From the NCBI RefSeq assembly GCF_020510705.1, contig NZ_CP075184.1:1922001-1986000 (forward strand): a DNA stretch of 64,000 bases, given 5' to 3'. The position numbers were made by a program, and so were the translations under genes. Source of the stretch: Acidovorax radicis (GTDB lineage: Bacteria; Pseudomonadota; Gammaproteobacteria; Burkholderiales; Burkholderiaceae_C). Positions 8,051 to 17,205 of the stretch are shown one piece after another. The notes beneath the pieces were generated by a model. The model did no database searches and was not told the origin of the DNA. It was given only the letters and a program-made list of their open reading frames with translations. Position 1 is the first letter of the stretch; every line of letters starts with the position of its first letter.

Positions 8051-10348
8051 ATGAAAAAACACATCAATCGCCTGGGCGTGCGTACCGCATCGGCCGTTGC
8101 AGCCATGATTTTTGCCGCCAATGCGGCATGGGCTCTGGAGCCTTTCAAGGTGCAAGACATCCGCGTCGAAGGTCTGCAGCGTGTGGAGGCTGGAACCGTG
8201 TTTGCATCCATGCCCCTGCGCGTGGGTGACGACTACAACGATGAAAAGGGTGCGGCAGCCATCCGTGCCTTGTTTGGCCTCGGGCTATTCAAGGATGTCC
8301 GCCTGGAGGCCACGGGCAATGTCTTGGTCGTGGTGGTGGAAGAGCGTCCCACCATTGCCGATGTCGACTTTGCCGGAACCAAAGAGTTTGACAAGGATGT
8401 CCTGAAAAAAGCCATGCGCGATGTGGGCCTCACAGAGGGACGTCCGTTTGACAAGGCCCTTGCGGACCGTGCGGAGCAGGAACTCAAGCGCCAATACATC
8501 AACAAGAGCCTATATGGCGCCGATGTGGTGACGACGGTGACGCCTATCGAGCGCAATCGTGTGAATGTGACCTTTACCGTGGTGGAGGGAGAGCCTGCCC
8601 GCATCAAGGAAGTGCGCTTGGTTGGCAACAAAGCTTTCAGCGAATCGACACTCAAGGGCCTGTTCGATCAAGACACTGGCGGCTGGCTCAGCTGGTACAC
8701 CAAGTCTGACCGGTATTCCCGGGCCAAGCTCAATGCTGATCTGGAAACACTCCGCTCGTACTACCTCCAGCGCGGGTACCTGGAGTTCCGTGTCGACTCC
8801 ACCCAGGTGGCGATATCTCCTGACAAGCAAGACATTTCGATCACGATCAACGTGACCGAAGGCGAGCGTTATGTGGTCTCAGGGGTCAAACTCGAAGGCA
8901 ACTATCTGGACCGCGAAGACGAATTCAAGTCGCTGGTGACCATTCGTCCCGGGGAGCCCTACAACGCCGATCAGGTCACGGAAACCACCAAGGCCTTTTC
9001 CGATTATTTTTCACGTTTTGGTTTTGCCTTCGCCCGGGTGGAGGCTGTGCCCGAAATCGATCGCGAAAACAACCGCGTCAATTTTGTGTTGCAGGCCGAA
9101 CCTGCACGCCGCGCGTATGTTCGACGCATCAATGTCAGTGGCAACAATCGCACGCGCGATGAGGTGATCCGGCGCGAATTCCGCCAATACGAAGCCTCGT
9201 GGTATGACGGGGACCGGATTCGCTTGTCCCGTGACCGCGTGGACCGTTTGGGCTTTTTCACCGAGGTCAACGTTGAGACACAAGAAGTGCCGGGGTCCCC
9301 TGACCAGGTGGATCTGGTGATCAACGTTGCCGAGAAACCCACCGGTTCGCTGCAAATGGGTGTGGGTTTCTCCAGCGCTGAAAAAGCTTCGATCTCTTTC
9401 GGCATCAAGCAAGAGAACATTTTTGGCTCGGGCAATTACCTCGGCATTGATGTCAACACCAGCAAATACCGCCGCACCTTGGTGTTCAGCACCACCAACC
9501 CGTATTTCACTCCCGACGGCATCTCGCGCACTTTTGACGCCTATTACCGTACGGACAAACCATATGAAGACCAGGGTGGCAATTACCAACTGGTGACCAA
9601 GGGTACGTCGGTGCGATTCGGTGTGCCTTTCAGTGAGACGGACACGGTTTTTTTTGGCGGCGGGCTTGAGCAAACCACGATCAAAGCCGGCACGAACATA
9701 CCAGCCACCTATCTCTTCTATGCCGATAAGTTTGGCTACAGCAGCACCTCCATTCCCTTGACGGTGGGTTGGTCGCGCGATGATCGGGACAGCGCCCTTG
9801 CCCCTAATTCGGGTCGTTACCAGCGGCTCAACTCAGAGTGGTCGGTGGCCGGAGATGCGCGATACGTGCGTGCCAATTACCAGTATCAGCAATATGTGCC
9901 GCTCAACAAGCGCTTCACCCTGGCCTTCAATGGGGAGGCGGGTCTTGGTAAAGGCATGAACGGTCGTCCGTTCCCGGTGTTCAAGAACTTTTACTCTGGT
10001 GGCTTGGGCTCGGTGCGAGGCTTTGACCAGGGGACGCTGGGCCCGCGTGATGTAACAGGTGCTTCATTGGGTGGCCCCAAGAAGGTCACGCTGAATGCAG
10101 AGTTGATTGCTCCATTTCCCGGTGCAGGCAACGACCGTACCCTTCGAATCTTTACCTTCGTCGACGTGGGGAACGTCTATGGGGAAAATGAGAAAGTCAC
10201 TTTTAGCGACATGCGCGCCTCAGTCGGTCTGGGTCTGAGCTGGATTTCTCCGCTCGGCCCGCTGCGTTTGGCGTTTGCCCAGCCGGTACGCAAGTTCGCC
10301 GGCGATAGAATCCAGAAACTGCAATTCCAGATTGGAACGTCTTTCTAA
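8051..10348 (+). CDS. bamA: Outer membrane protein assembly factor BamA
   Basis: BamA is the essential outer-membrane insertase of the BAM complex. The 765-residue protein starts with a signal peptide (MKKHINRLGVRTASAVAAM, cleavage after AWA). Five POTRA domains follow, roughly residues 30-430, each beginning like KVQDIRVEGLQRVEAG. The C-terminal 16-strand barrel contains the conserved VRGF of loop 6 in GGLGSVRGFDQGTLGP, and the protein ends in phenylalanine as the BAM signal requires. Its stop codon overlaps the next start (TAATG). Confidence 0.97.
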   Translation: MKKHINRLGVRTASAVAAMIFAANAAWALEPFKVQDIRVEGLQRVEAGTVFASMPLRVGDDYNDEKGAAAIRALFGLGLFKDVRLEATGNVLVVVVEERPTIADVDFAGTKEFDKDVLKKAMRDVGLTEGRPFDKALADRAEQELKRQYINKSLYGADVVTTVTPIERNRVNVTFTVVEGEPARIKEVRLVGNKAFSESTLKGLFDQDTGGWLSWYTKSDRYSRAKLNADLETLRSYYLQRGYLEFRVDSTQVAISPDKQDISITINVTEGERYVVSGVKLEGNYLDREDEFKSLVTIRPGEPYNADQVTETTKAFSDYFSRFGFAFARVEAVPEIDRENNRVNFVLQAEPARRAYVRRINVSGNNRTRDEVIRREFRQYEASWYDGDRIRLSRDRVDRLGFFTEVNVETQEVPGSPDQVDLVINVAEKPTGSLQMGVGFSSAEKASISFGIKQENIFGSGNYLGIDVNTSKYRRTLVFSTTNPYFTPDGISRTFDAYYRTDKPYEDQGGNYQLVTKGTSVRFGVPFSETDTVFFGGGLEQTTIKAGTNIPATYLFYADKFGYSSTSIPLTVGWSRDDRDSALAPNSGRYQRLNSEWSVAGDARYVRANYQYQQYVPLNKRFTLAFNGEAGLGKGMNGRPFPVFKNFYSGGLGSVRGFDQGTLGPRDVTGASLGGPKKVTLNAELIAPFPGAGNDRTLRIFTFVDVGNVYGENEKVTFSDMRASVGLGLSWISPLGPLRLAFAQPVRKFAGDRIQKLQFQIGTSF

Positions 10349-10869
10349 TGAAATCCTTTTCTCGCCATCTTTCTCTGGCCCTCTTGCTCGGCACTCTTGC
10401 TGTAGCTGCGCCAGCTCAAGCGCAAGAGTTCAAAGCCGGTTTTGTCAATACCGACCGCATCTTCCGCGAGGCAAACACAGCCAAGGCTGCGCAAGCCAAG
10501 CTTGAGCAGGAATTCTCGCGCCGTGAAAAAGAGCTGGTCGATATGGGCACCACCCTGAAGACCGCCACCGACAAGTTCGAACGGGAAGCGCCCACCATGG
10601 CTGAGAGCCAGCGCGCCGTCAAGCAGCGCCAGTTGGTCGATCAGGACCGTGACTTTCAGCGCAAGCGCCGTGAGTTCCAGGAAGACCTCAGCGCTCGCAA
10701 GAACGAAGAGCTGTCCCAGGTGCTGGAGCGTGCCAACAAAGTGGTCAAGCAAGTGGCCGAGGCTGAAAAATACGACGTGATCCTGCAAGAGGCAGTCTAT
10801 ATCAACCCCAAGCATGACATCACCGACAAGGTGCTCAAGGCCCTGAATGCTGCCCCTGGCACCAAGTAA
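10348..10869 (+). CDS. skp: OmpH/Skp family periplasmic chaperone
   Basis: Skp holds unfolded outer-membrane proteins in the periplasm for delivery to BamA. The 173-residue product has a signal peptide (cleavage likely after PAQA, about residue 26) and FKAGFVNTDRIFREA, the conserved OmpH core strand. A long charged coiled coil between about residues 45 and 140 corresponds to the tentacles. Its position between bamA and lpxD is the standard one, and it is translationally coupled to bamA by a 1-bp overlap. Confidence 0.95.
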   Translation: MKSFSRHLSLALLLGTLAVAAPAQAQEFKAGFVNTDRIFREANTAKAAQAKLEQEFSRREKELVDMGTTLKTATDKFEREAPTMAESQRAVKQRQLVDQDRDFQRKRREFQEDLSARKNEELSQVLERANKVVKQVAEAEKYDVILQEAVYINPKHDITDKVLKALNAAPGTK

Positions 10870-10890
10870 GTCCCTGCAGGCAGGTGACGC

Positions 10891-11871
10891 GTGACGGTGC
10901 TTCTCGGGCACATTGTTGATGCGCTCGGTGGTTCGCTGGAAGGGGGGGGGCAACACACCCCCATTTCACGCATCGCGCCACTCGATGTCGCAGGCCCAGG
11001 AGACCTCAGTTTTCTGAGCAATCCCCGCTACCAGCAGCAACTGGCCGCCTCCCGGGCGGCCTGTGTCATTGTGGCGCCTGCGATGCGCGACGCTGCGTTG
11101 GCGCGTGGCGCCTGCATCGTGGCGGACAACCCCTACGTTTATTTCGCTCGCGCCACCCAATGGTGGCGCGAACACACGGCACCCACCCGGCAAGGCGGCA
11201 TACACGCCAGTGCGGTGGTTGACCCGACGGCTGACGTTCACCCCACGGCCACGATTGGGCCCTTGTGTGTGGTGGAGCGTGGTGCCTATGTGGGCGCCGG
11301 AACCGTGCTCAAGTCCCGTGTGACGCTGGGTGAAGGCTGCCGTATCGGTGCGCGCTGCATCGTGCATCCTGGTGTGGTGATCGGCGCCGACGGGTTTGGT
11401 TTTGCCCCAGACCATGGCCAGTGGGTCAAGATCGAACAGCTGGGTGCGGTATGCATCGGAGACGACGTCGAAATTGGTGCCAACACCTGCATTGACCGCG
11501 GTGCTTTGCTGGATACCGTCATTGAGGATGGCGTCAAACTCGACAACCTGATTCAGATTGGTCACAACGTCCGGATTGGCAAACATTCAGCCATGGCCGG
11601 GTGTGTGGGGGTGGCGGGAAGCGCCACCATCGGTGCGCACTGCACCGTCGGTGGCGGTGCCATCGTGCTGGGCCACCTCGAATTGGCAGACAACGTGCAC
11701 ATTTCTGCAGCCACGGTGGTGACCCGGTCGCTGACCCGGCCGGGGCAATACACCGGTGTGTTTCCCATCGACGACAATGCGCGCTGGGAAAAAAACGCTG
11801 CGACACTCAAACAACTGCACAGTCTGCGAGAGCGCATCAAGGCGCTGGAGCAGGCTCTTAAAGCAGCCTGA
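10891..11871 (+). CDS. lpxD: UDP-3-O-(3-hydroxyacyl)glucosamine N-acyltransferase
   Basis: LpxD adds the N-linked hydroxyacyl chain in the third step of lipid A synthesis. The 326-residue protein has an N-terminal uridine-binding domain ([18 protein letters not shown]) and then left-handed beta-helix hexapeptide repeats. The segment [20 protein letters not shown] contains the catalytic histidine. A GTG start at 10891 is used: family homology begins directly and no ATG is available nearby. It lies 21 bp after skp. Confidence 0.95.
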   Translation: MTVLLGHIVDALGGSLEGGGQHTPISRIAPLDVAGPGDLSFLSNPRYQQQLAASRAACVIVAPAMRDAALARGACIVADNPYVYFARATQWWREHTAPTRQGGIHASAVVDPTADVHPTATIGPLCVVERGAYVGAGTVLKSRVTLGEGCRIGARCIVHPGVVIGADGFGFAPDHGQWVKIEQLGAVCIGDDVEIGANTCIDRGALLDTVIEDGVKLDNLIQIGHNVRIGKHSAMAGCVGVAGSATIGAHCTVGGGAIVLGHLELADNVHISAATVVTRSLTRPGQYTGVFPIDDNARWEKNAATLKQLHSLRERIKALEQALKAA

Positions 11872-11887
11872 ACGGAAGAACAACTCG

Positions 11888-12328
11888 ATGATGGATATCC
11901 ACGCAATTCTCAAGCAACTGCCACACCGCTACCCATTTTTGCTGGTGGACAAGGTGATCGAGCTTGAGAGCAACACCCGCATCAAGGCCATCAAGAACGT
12001 CACGTTCAATGAGCCCTATTTTATGGGCCACTTTCCGGGGCGTCCCGTCATGCCTGGCGTGCTGATCCTGGAGGCACTGGCCCAGGCGGCGGGTTTGCTG
12101 GCGTTCGATGCCATGGGCAAGGTGCCCGATGAAAACAATATCTACTATTTTGTCGGGATCGATGGTGCGCGGTTCAAGCGCCCTGTGGAGCCGGGTGATC
12201 AGCTGATCCTGTCCATCACGATCGACCGCGTGCGCCGCGGCATCTGGAAGTTCAAGGGCATTGCCAGTGTGGGCGACGAAGTGGCGTGTGAAGCCGAACT
12301 CATGTGCACCATGCGCAGCGTGGGCTGA
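11888..12328 (+). CDS. fabZ: 3-hydroxyacyl-[acyl-carrier-protein] dehydratase FabZ
   Basis: FabZ dehydrates beta-hydroxyacyl-ACP in fatty acid elongation and competes with LpxA for hydroxymyristoyl-ACP. The 146-residue hot-dog fold protein has [13 protein letters not shown] with the catalytic His and [22 protein letters not shown] with the catalytic Glu on the central helix. GGAAG eight bases before the ATG pair at 11888/11891 supports the start. It sits between lpxD and lpxA as in E. coli. Confidence 0.97.
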   Translation: MMDIHAILKQLPHRYPFLLVDKVIELESNTRIKAIKNVTFNEPYFMGHFPGRPVMPGVLILEALAQAAGLLAFDAMGKVPDENNIYYFVGIDGARFKRPVEPGDQLILSITIDRVRRGIWKFKGIASVGDEVACEAELMCTMRSVG

Positions 12329-12348
12329 ACGGATCTGACGGAGCCCTG

Positions 12349-13143
12349 TTGGACGTGAGCACTATTCATCCCACTGCCATTGTTGCGGATGGCGCCAGTC
12401 TGGACCCTACGGTCACCGTGGGGCCTTATGCCGTCATCGGCGAGCATGTGGTGATCGGCCCAGGCACCACCGTGGGCGCGCATTGCGTCATCGAGGGGCG
12501 TACCACGATTGGGGCAGACAACCGCATTTTTCAGTTTGCCTCGCTCGGTGCGGCACCCCAGGATAAAAAATACGCCGGTGAACCCACGCGACTGGTCATT
12601 GGCAACCGCAATACCATCCGTGAGTTTTGTACGTTCAACCTGGGCACGACCCAGGACCTCGGGGTGACCACTATCGGGGATGACAACTGGATCATGGCGT
12701 ATGCCCACATCGCACACGATTGTGTGGTGGGCAACCAGACCATTTTGGCCAACAACGCCACCCTCGCAGGCCATGTGCATGTGGCCGATCAGGCCATCAT
12801 TGGTGGATTGACCGGCATCCACCAATTCGTCAAGGTGGGTGCCCATGTCATGGCGGGTTTTGCCAGCCACATCTCGCAGGATGTTCCTCCGTACATGATG
12901 GTGGATGGCAACCCGCTGGCCGTGCGGGGGCTGAATCTCGAAGGTCTGCGCCGCCGTGGTTTTTCGTCCGCGCGCGTGGCCGCCATCAAGCAGATGCACC
13001 GCCTGCTGTACCGCCAGGGCCTCACGCTGGATGCGGCGCGTGCGGCCATAGCGGAGTTGCCCTTCATTCATCCAGAGGCTGCAGCCGACATCGCGCTGAT
13101 GCTTGCCTTCCTGGATGGCTCCACGCGTGGCGTGGCGCGTTGA
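12349..13143 (+). CDS. lpxA: Acyl-ACP--UDP-N-acetylglucosamine O-acyltransferase
   Basis: LpxA performs the first acylation of UDP-GlcNAc in lipid A synthesis. The product is a left-handed beta-helix trimer subunit. It contains [20 protein letters not shown] and the catalytic-His block [19 protein letters not shown]. The start is uncertain: no ATG is near; TTG at 12349 has GGAG five bases upstream, and GTG at 12355 would remove two residues. An ATG at 12304 lies inside fabZ and is disfavoured. The C-terminal helical domain is complete. Length (264 residues) fits the family. Confidence 0.94.
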   Translation: MDVSTIHPTAIVADGASLDPTVTVGPYAVIGEHVVIGPGTTVGAHCVIEGRTTIGADNRIFQFASLGAAPQDKKYAGEPTRLVIGNRNTIREFCTFNLGTTQDLGVTTIGDDNWIMAYAHIAHDCVVGNQTILANNATLAGHVHVADQAIIGGLTGIHQFVKVGAHVMAGFASHISQDVPPYMMVDGNPLAVRGLNLEGLRRRGFSSARVAAIKQMHRLLYRQGLTLDAARAAIAELPFIHPEAAADIALMLAFLDGSTRGVAR

Positions 13144-13164
13144 TGCGCCAGTGATGGGGCGGAG

Positions 13165-14331
13165 ATGATGAATGCTGTTCCCCGTGTTGCCATGGTGGCG
13201 GGCGAGACATCGGGTGATTTGCTGGCCGGTTTGCTCATTGACGGCATGTTGGCCCATTGGCCGGGTTTGCAGTCCAGTGGCATCGGTGGCCCGCAAATGG
13301 AGCGCCGGGGGTTCGCAGCATGGTGGCCGAGCGAGAAGCTGGCCGTGCATGGCTACAGCATGGAGGTGCTGCGCAGGTTGCGTGAGCTGCTCTCGATTCG
13401 CAAACAATTGCGCACCCGCTTGCTGCGCGACCGCCCGGACGTTTTTATTGGGGTAGACGCCCCTGACTTCAATTTGGGCCTGGAAGCGGATTTGCGGGCT
13501 GCAGGCATCAAGACCGTGCATTTTGTGTGTCCGTCCATCTGGGCCTGGCGTGCCGACCGCGTCGAGAAGATCCGGCGCAGCGCCGATCACGTGTTGTGCA
13601 TCTTTCCTTTTGAGCCCGAGCTTCTCGCGCAGCATGGCATTGCGGCCACGTATGTGGGGCACCCGCTGGCCGGGGTGATTCCCATGGTGCCCGATCGTGC
13701 TGCCGCCCGTGCGCAGTTGGGTCTGCAGGATTCGGATGAGGTGCTGGCGATCCTGCCAGGCAGCCGGTCCTCTGAAATCCAGTACATTACCCAACCATTT
13801 TTTGAGGCTGCAGCGCTTATCCGACAAGCGCGACCAGCTATTAAATTGGTAGTGCCTGCAGTGCCGGCCTTGCGGGCTCGGATTGAACAAACCGCCCACG
13901 CCTGTGGTTTGGCAGGTGCTGTGCAGATTGTTGAAGGGCAGTCGCATGCGGTGCTTGCCGCCTGCGATACCACGCTCATCGCCAGTGGCACGGCCACGCT
14001 GGAGGCGGCACTTTTCAAGTGCCCCATGGTGATTGGCTATCGGATGCAATCGCTGAGCTGGTGGCTCATGCGCCGCAAGCAGTTGCAGCCTTGGGTGGGT
14101 TTGCCCAACATCCTCTGTGGAGAGTTTGTGGTGCCCGAACTGATACAGGATGCCGCGACCCCTCAGGCGCTATGTGCAGCGACGCTCGATTGGCTGGATG
14201 CACGGCGGAGCAACGCCCCGAAAATGACCGCGCTGGTGCAGCGCTTTACCGCGCTGCACCACAGCTTGCAGCGCAATACCCCTCAACTGGCTGCCGATGC
14301 GATCCAGAAAATCCTTGCCACTGGTGCCTGA
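13165..14331 (+). CDS. lpxB: Lipid-A-disaccharide synthase
   Basis: LpxB is the peripheral inner-membrane GT19 enzyme joining UDP-diacyl-GlcN and lipid X into the lipid A disaccharide. The 388-residue protein has [17 protein letters not shown] at the N-terminus, [17 protein letters not shown] near residue 120, FPFEPELL and the nucleotide-binding block [10 protein letters not shown] near residue 195. The ATG pair at 13165/13168 follows GGGGCGGAG closely; the second may be the true start. Residues about 212-229 are encoded by a copy of the dispersed palindromic repeat (13798-13852). Confidence 0.96.
   Translation: MMNAVPRVAMVAGETSGDLLAGLLIDGMLAHWPGLQSSGIGGPQMERRGFAAWWPSEKLAVHGYSMEVLRRLRELLSIRKQLRTRLLRDRPDVFIGVDAPDFNLGLEADLRAAGIKTVHFVCPSIWAWRADRVEKIRRSADHVLCIFPFEPELLAQHGIAATYVGHPLAGVIPMVPDRAAARAQLGLQDSDEVLAILPGSRSSEIQYITQPFFEAAALIRQARPAIKLVVPAVPALRARIEQTAHACGLAGAVQIVEGQSHAVLAACDTTLIASGTATLEAALFKCPMVIGYRMQSLSWWLMRRKQLQPWVGLPNILCGEFVVPELIQDAATPQALCAATLDWLDARRSNAPKMTALVQRFTALHHSLQRNTPQLAADAIQKILATGA
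13798..13852 (+). repeat. Dispersed palindromic element, copy 2 (inside lpxB)
   Basis: A well-preserved copy reading CAGCGCTTATCCGACAAGCG, then CCAGCTATTAAATTGGTAG. It is in plus orientation and read by lpxB in frame as [15 protein letters not shown]. It shares its reading register with the four other coding-strand copies. Confidence 0.8.
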
Positions 14332-14926
14332 GCAATCTTGCCTGCCCTGGCATCCGCCAGGGCTCGTCGCAGGTGTGGACGAAGCGGGCCGCGGGCCACT
14401 GGCCGGGCCCGTGGTGGCGGCTGCCGTCATTCTGGACGATATTCACCCTATCGCGGGCCTTGCAGATTCCAAGAAACTCTCTCCCGCCCGGCGCGAGCGG
14501 CTCTACGACGAAATCCGTGCCAGGGCGCTGTGCTGCTCCATTGCCGAGGCCAGCGTGGAGGAGATCGATCGGCTCAACATCCTGCAGGCTACGATGCTGG
14601 CGATGCGTCGTGCGGTCATGGGGCTGCGGCTCAAGCCCGCGATGGTGCTGGTCGATGGAAACCGACTGCCGCTGCTGGATGTTCAGGCCGAAGCCATCGT
14701 CAAAGGCGATGCGCTGGTACCCGCCATCTCGGCGGCATCCATCCTGGCCAAGGTGCACCGGGATCGCTGGTGTGTTCAGGTGCATGAGGAGTTTCCGCAG
14801 TACGGTTTTGCAGGGCACAAGGGCTATGGCACGGCCGTGCACATGCAAGCCCTGCGCGAGCATGGCGCTTGTATTCACCATCGGCGTTCCTTTGCACCGG
14901 TGGCCCAAAACCTGCTCGTCCGCTGA
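14297..14926 (+). CDS. rnhB: Ribonuclease HII
   Basis: RNase HII nicks DNA at misincorporated ribonucleotides and removes RNA from RNA-DNA hybrids. The 209-residue product has [20 protein letters not shown] with the DE acidic pair, [29 protein letters not shown] with the catalytic Asp, and [14 protein letters not shown]. The ATG at 14297 overlaps the 3' end of lpxB by 35 bp; a GTG at 14324 is an alternative start. rnhB directly after lpxB is the common order. Confidence 0.95.
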   Translation: MRSRKSLPLVPEQSCLPWHPPGLVAGVDEAGRGPLAGPVVAAAVILDDIHPIAGLADSKKLSPARRERLYDEIRARALCCSIAEASVEEIDRLNILQATMLAMRRAVMGLRLKPAMVLVDGNRLPLLDVQAEAIVKGDALVPAISAASILAKVHRDRWCVQVHEEFPQYGFAGHKGYGTAVHMQALREHGACIHHRRSFAPVAQNLLVR

Positions 14927-14948
14927 GTGGGCCTTCACGAAACGACCG

Positions 14949-15722
14949 ATGACTTCAGCGCCCGTTATTGCCATTCATTCCCGCGACAACCCGTTTGTCA
15001 AAGACCTGCGCCGGCTGGCGCAAGACTCGACCGCCTACCGCAAGCAAGGCCGCGTATGGCTGGAGGGAGATCACCTGTGCCGTGCGGCGCTGGCGCGTGG
15101 TCTGCGGGCATCGGTGGCGGTGTTTTCAGAGTCTTTTTGGCCGCTAGCGCAGGTGGAATATGCGCAAGCTGCTATCAAAACAGTAGTTCTCGCTGATGCA
15201 TTGTTTGCGGATATCAGCGGCCTGGAGTCCCCCGCGCGCATGGGCTTTGTCATGGACCTTCCCGCACCTGCTGCCCTCCGGCCAGACGCGCCAACGGTGG
15301 TGCTCGACCGTGTGCAGGATGCCGGCAACGTGGGCTCCATCCTGCGCAGCGCTTCGGCATTCGGATTCCGGCAGGTGGTGGCCATCAAGGGGAGTGCGGC
15401 GCTGTGGTCGCCCAAGGTTTTGCGGGCCGGAATGGGCGCGCATTTTGCGCTGGAGCTGATCGAGGGCATGGAGCACAGTGATCTGGATGGGCTTGGGCTG
15501 CCCATGCTTGTCACCAGTTCGCACGAGGGGGATTATTTGCATCGCGCTGCGCTGCCATGGCCTTGTGCCTGGGTTTTGGGGCACGAAGGGCAGGGCGTGT
15601 CGCCCGTCCTGGAGGCGCGGGCCAGCTTGCGCATCCGCATTGCGCAGCCAGGCGGCGAAGAGTCACTGAACGTGGCAGCGGCGGCCGCAATCTGCCTGCA
15701 TGCGAGCGGGGCCGGGCGCTAG
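14949..15722 (+). CDS. TrmH/SpoU family RNA 2'-O-ribose methyltransferase
   Basis: This SPOUT-fold enzyme methylates ribose 2'-OH groups of rRNA or tRNA using SAM; the exact target site cannot be assigned. The 257-residue protein has an N-terminal substrate-binding domain (VKDLRRLAQDSTAYRKQGRVWLEGDH). The catalytic domain holds motif 1 DRVQDAGNVGSILRSASAFG, motif 2 LGHEGQGVSP and motif 3 IAQPGGEESLNVAAAAAI, all intact. The start at 14949 is chosen because the frame upstream belongs to antisense-like sequence in rnhB. A dispersed palindromic repeat (15133-15186) is read through around residues 62-79. Confidence 0.92.
   Translation: MTSAPVIAIHSRDNPFVKDLRRLAQDSTAYRKQGRVWLEGDHLCRAALARGLRASVAVFSESFWPLAQVEYAQAAIKTVVLADALFADISGLESPARMGFVMDLPAPAALRPDAPTVVLDRVQDAGNVGSILRSASAFGFRQVVAIKGSAALWSPKVLRAGMGAHFALELIEGMEHSDLDGLGLPMLVTSSHEGDYLHRAALPWPCAWVLGHEGQGVSPVLEARASLRIRIAQPGGEESLNVAAAAAICLHASGAGR
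15133..15186 (+). repeat. Dispersed palindromic element, copy 3 (inside the SpoU gene)
   Basis: The copy reads GGCCGCTAGCGC, then ATGCGCAAGCTGCTATC and AAAACAGTAG. It is plus orientation and translated in frame as PLAQVEYAQAAIKTVV, in the same register as copies 1, 2, 4 and 6. Confidence 0.75.
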
Positions 15723-16041
15723 GGCGGGGGCGGGTCCGTGAGGGGGATGGGTGGGAAGGGCCGTGCATGGGGCCGTGCAAGGGGCGCTGCGCTTCAGAAC
15801 GTAAACCGCACACTTCCTCTTCCATCTCAGGGTTTCGGCTTGAAAATCACTTGCTTTCGCTGCAGGGGTATGCGATGCATGCCGCATAGGGCCGAGGTGG
15901 GGATGGGTATAATCGGGGGCTTTTCTCGCAACAGCGTCGCCCGACCGCACCCAAAGCAACAATCTATCTGAGAGCAGCCACTGGCACTCGCTTGCGAGTG
16001 GACTGCAGGCGCCGGGCGACCGTAACCATCCGGAGAACCCA
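15723..16041 (+). promoter_or_regulatory. carA upstream region: -10 box and leader hairpin
   Basis: This 319-bp gap has no convincing gene. A perfect TATAAT lies at 15908-15913, without a recognisable -35. The implied leader of about 120 nt contains a perfect hairpin, CACTCGC (15985-15991) with GCGAGTG (15994-16000) around a TT loop. It has no T-run, so it is not an obvious terminator. GGAGA at about 16032 is the ribosome-binding site of carA. carAB is pyrimidine- and arginine-regulated in other bacteria; the mechanism here is not visible. Confidence 0.5.
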
Positions 16042-17205
16042 GTGCTTTTGTCTCTACAGGGAACATTCCCGCCCGCCATCCTGGCGCTCGCAGACGGCAC
16101 GGTCTTTATCGGCAATTCGATTGGTGCCACCGGCACCACGGTCGGCGAAGTGGTGTTCAACACCGCTATCACTGGCTACCAGGAAATCCTCACCGACCCC
16201 AGCTATTGCCAGCAGATCGTCACGTTGACGTATCCGCACATCGGCAACTATGGCGTCAATGCGGAAGACATCGAAGCCGGCAAAGTCCATGCTGCAGGCC
16301 TGATCATCAAAGACCTGCCCCTTGTGGCCAGCAACTTCCGCATGACGGAAACGCTCTCGCGGTATCTGATTCGCGAGAAAACCGTGGCCATCGCCAATAT
16401 TGACACCCGCAAGCTGACTCGCCTGCTGCGCACCAAGGGTGCCCAGAATGGTGCCATTGTGGGCCTGGCCGAAGGGCAGGCGGTCACGCAGACGCTCATC
16501 GATGAGGCCATCGCCAAGGCCAAGGCGGCGCCCAACATGGCCGGCCTTGATCTGGCCAAAGTGGTGAGCACGGCATCGCGCTACGAGTGGACGCAGACCG
16601 AGTGGAAATTGGGCTCGGGGTATGGCACCCAGCAGGCGCCGCGTTTTCACGTGGTGGCTTATGACTTCGGCGTGAAGTTGAACATCCTTCGCATGCTTGC
16701 AGAACGCGGTTGCAAGCTTACGGTGGTGCCCGCCCAGACTCCTGCATCGGAAGTGCTTGCCATGAAGCCCGACGGCGTGTTCCTGTCCAACGGTCCGGGC
16801 GACCCGGAACCTTGCGACTACGCCGTCACGGCGGTGCAACAGATCATTGAAGCCGGTGTGCCGACCTTCGGTATTTGTCTGGGCCATCAGATCATGGCTC
16901 TGGCATCCGGCGCCAAGACCTTCAAGATGGACAACAGCCACCACGGCGCCAACCATCCGGTCAAGGACCTGGACAACGGCCGTGTCAGCATCACCAGCCA
17001 GAACCACGGTTTCGCCGTAGAGATGGCATCGCTGCCCGCCACGCTGCGCCCCACGCATATCAGCCTGTTTGACGGCACGCTGCAAGGGCTGGAACGCACC
17101 GACAAGCCTGCGTTCTGCTTCCAGGGGCACCCTGAAGCATCGCCCGGACCACACGACATCGCCTACCTGTTTGACCGCTTCACCGCGCTGATGGAGAAGA
17201 AGTAA
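16042..17205 (+). CDS. carA: Carbamoyl-phosphate synthase small subunit (glutaminase)
   Basis: CarA hydrolyses glutamine and channels ammonia to CarB for carbamoyl phosphate, the shared precursor of pyrimidines and arginine. The 387-residue protein has the CPSase small-chain N-domain ([27 protein letters not shown]). The class I amidotransferase domain shows [23 protein letters not shown] with the nucleophile Cys279, and [15 protein letters not shown] with the His-Glu pair. It starts with GTG at 16042, supported by CCGGAGAA upstream. Its stop overlaps carB (TAATG). Confidence 0.97.
   Translation: MLLSLQGTFPPAILALADGTVFIGNSIGATGTTVGEVVFNTAITGYQEILTDPSYCQQIVTLTYPHIGNYGVNAEDIEAGKVHAAGLIIKDLPLVASNFRMTETLSRYLIREKTVAIANIDTRKLTRLLRTKGAQNGAIVGLAEGQAVTQTLIDEAIAKAKAAPNMAGLDLAKVVSTASRYEWTQTEWKLGSGYGTQQAPRFHVVAYDFGVKLNILRMLAERGCKLTVVPAQTPASEVLAMKPDGVFLSNGPGDPEPCDYAVTAVQQIIEAGVPTFGICLGHQIMALASGAKTFKMDNSHHGANHPVKDLDNGRVSITSQNHGFAVEMASLPATLRPTHISLFDGTLQGLERTDKPAFCFQGHPEASPGPHDIAYLFDRFTALMEKK

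Noticed and set aside
12199..14049. Long open frame of 616 codons on the minus strand
   Set aside because: It lies opposite fabZ, lpxA and lpxB, which have clear family motifs. High GC third positions leave the antisense frame open; the translation has no domain-like features.
15985..16000. carA leader hairpin as a Rho-independent terminator
   Set aside because: No T-run follows the stem.
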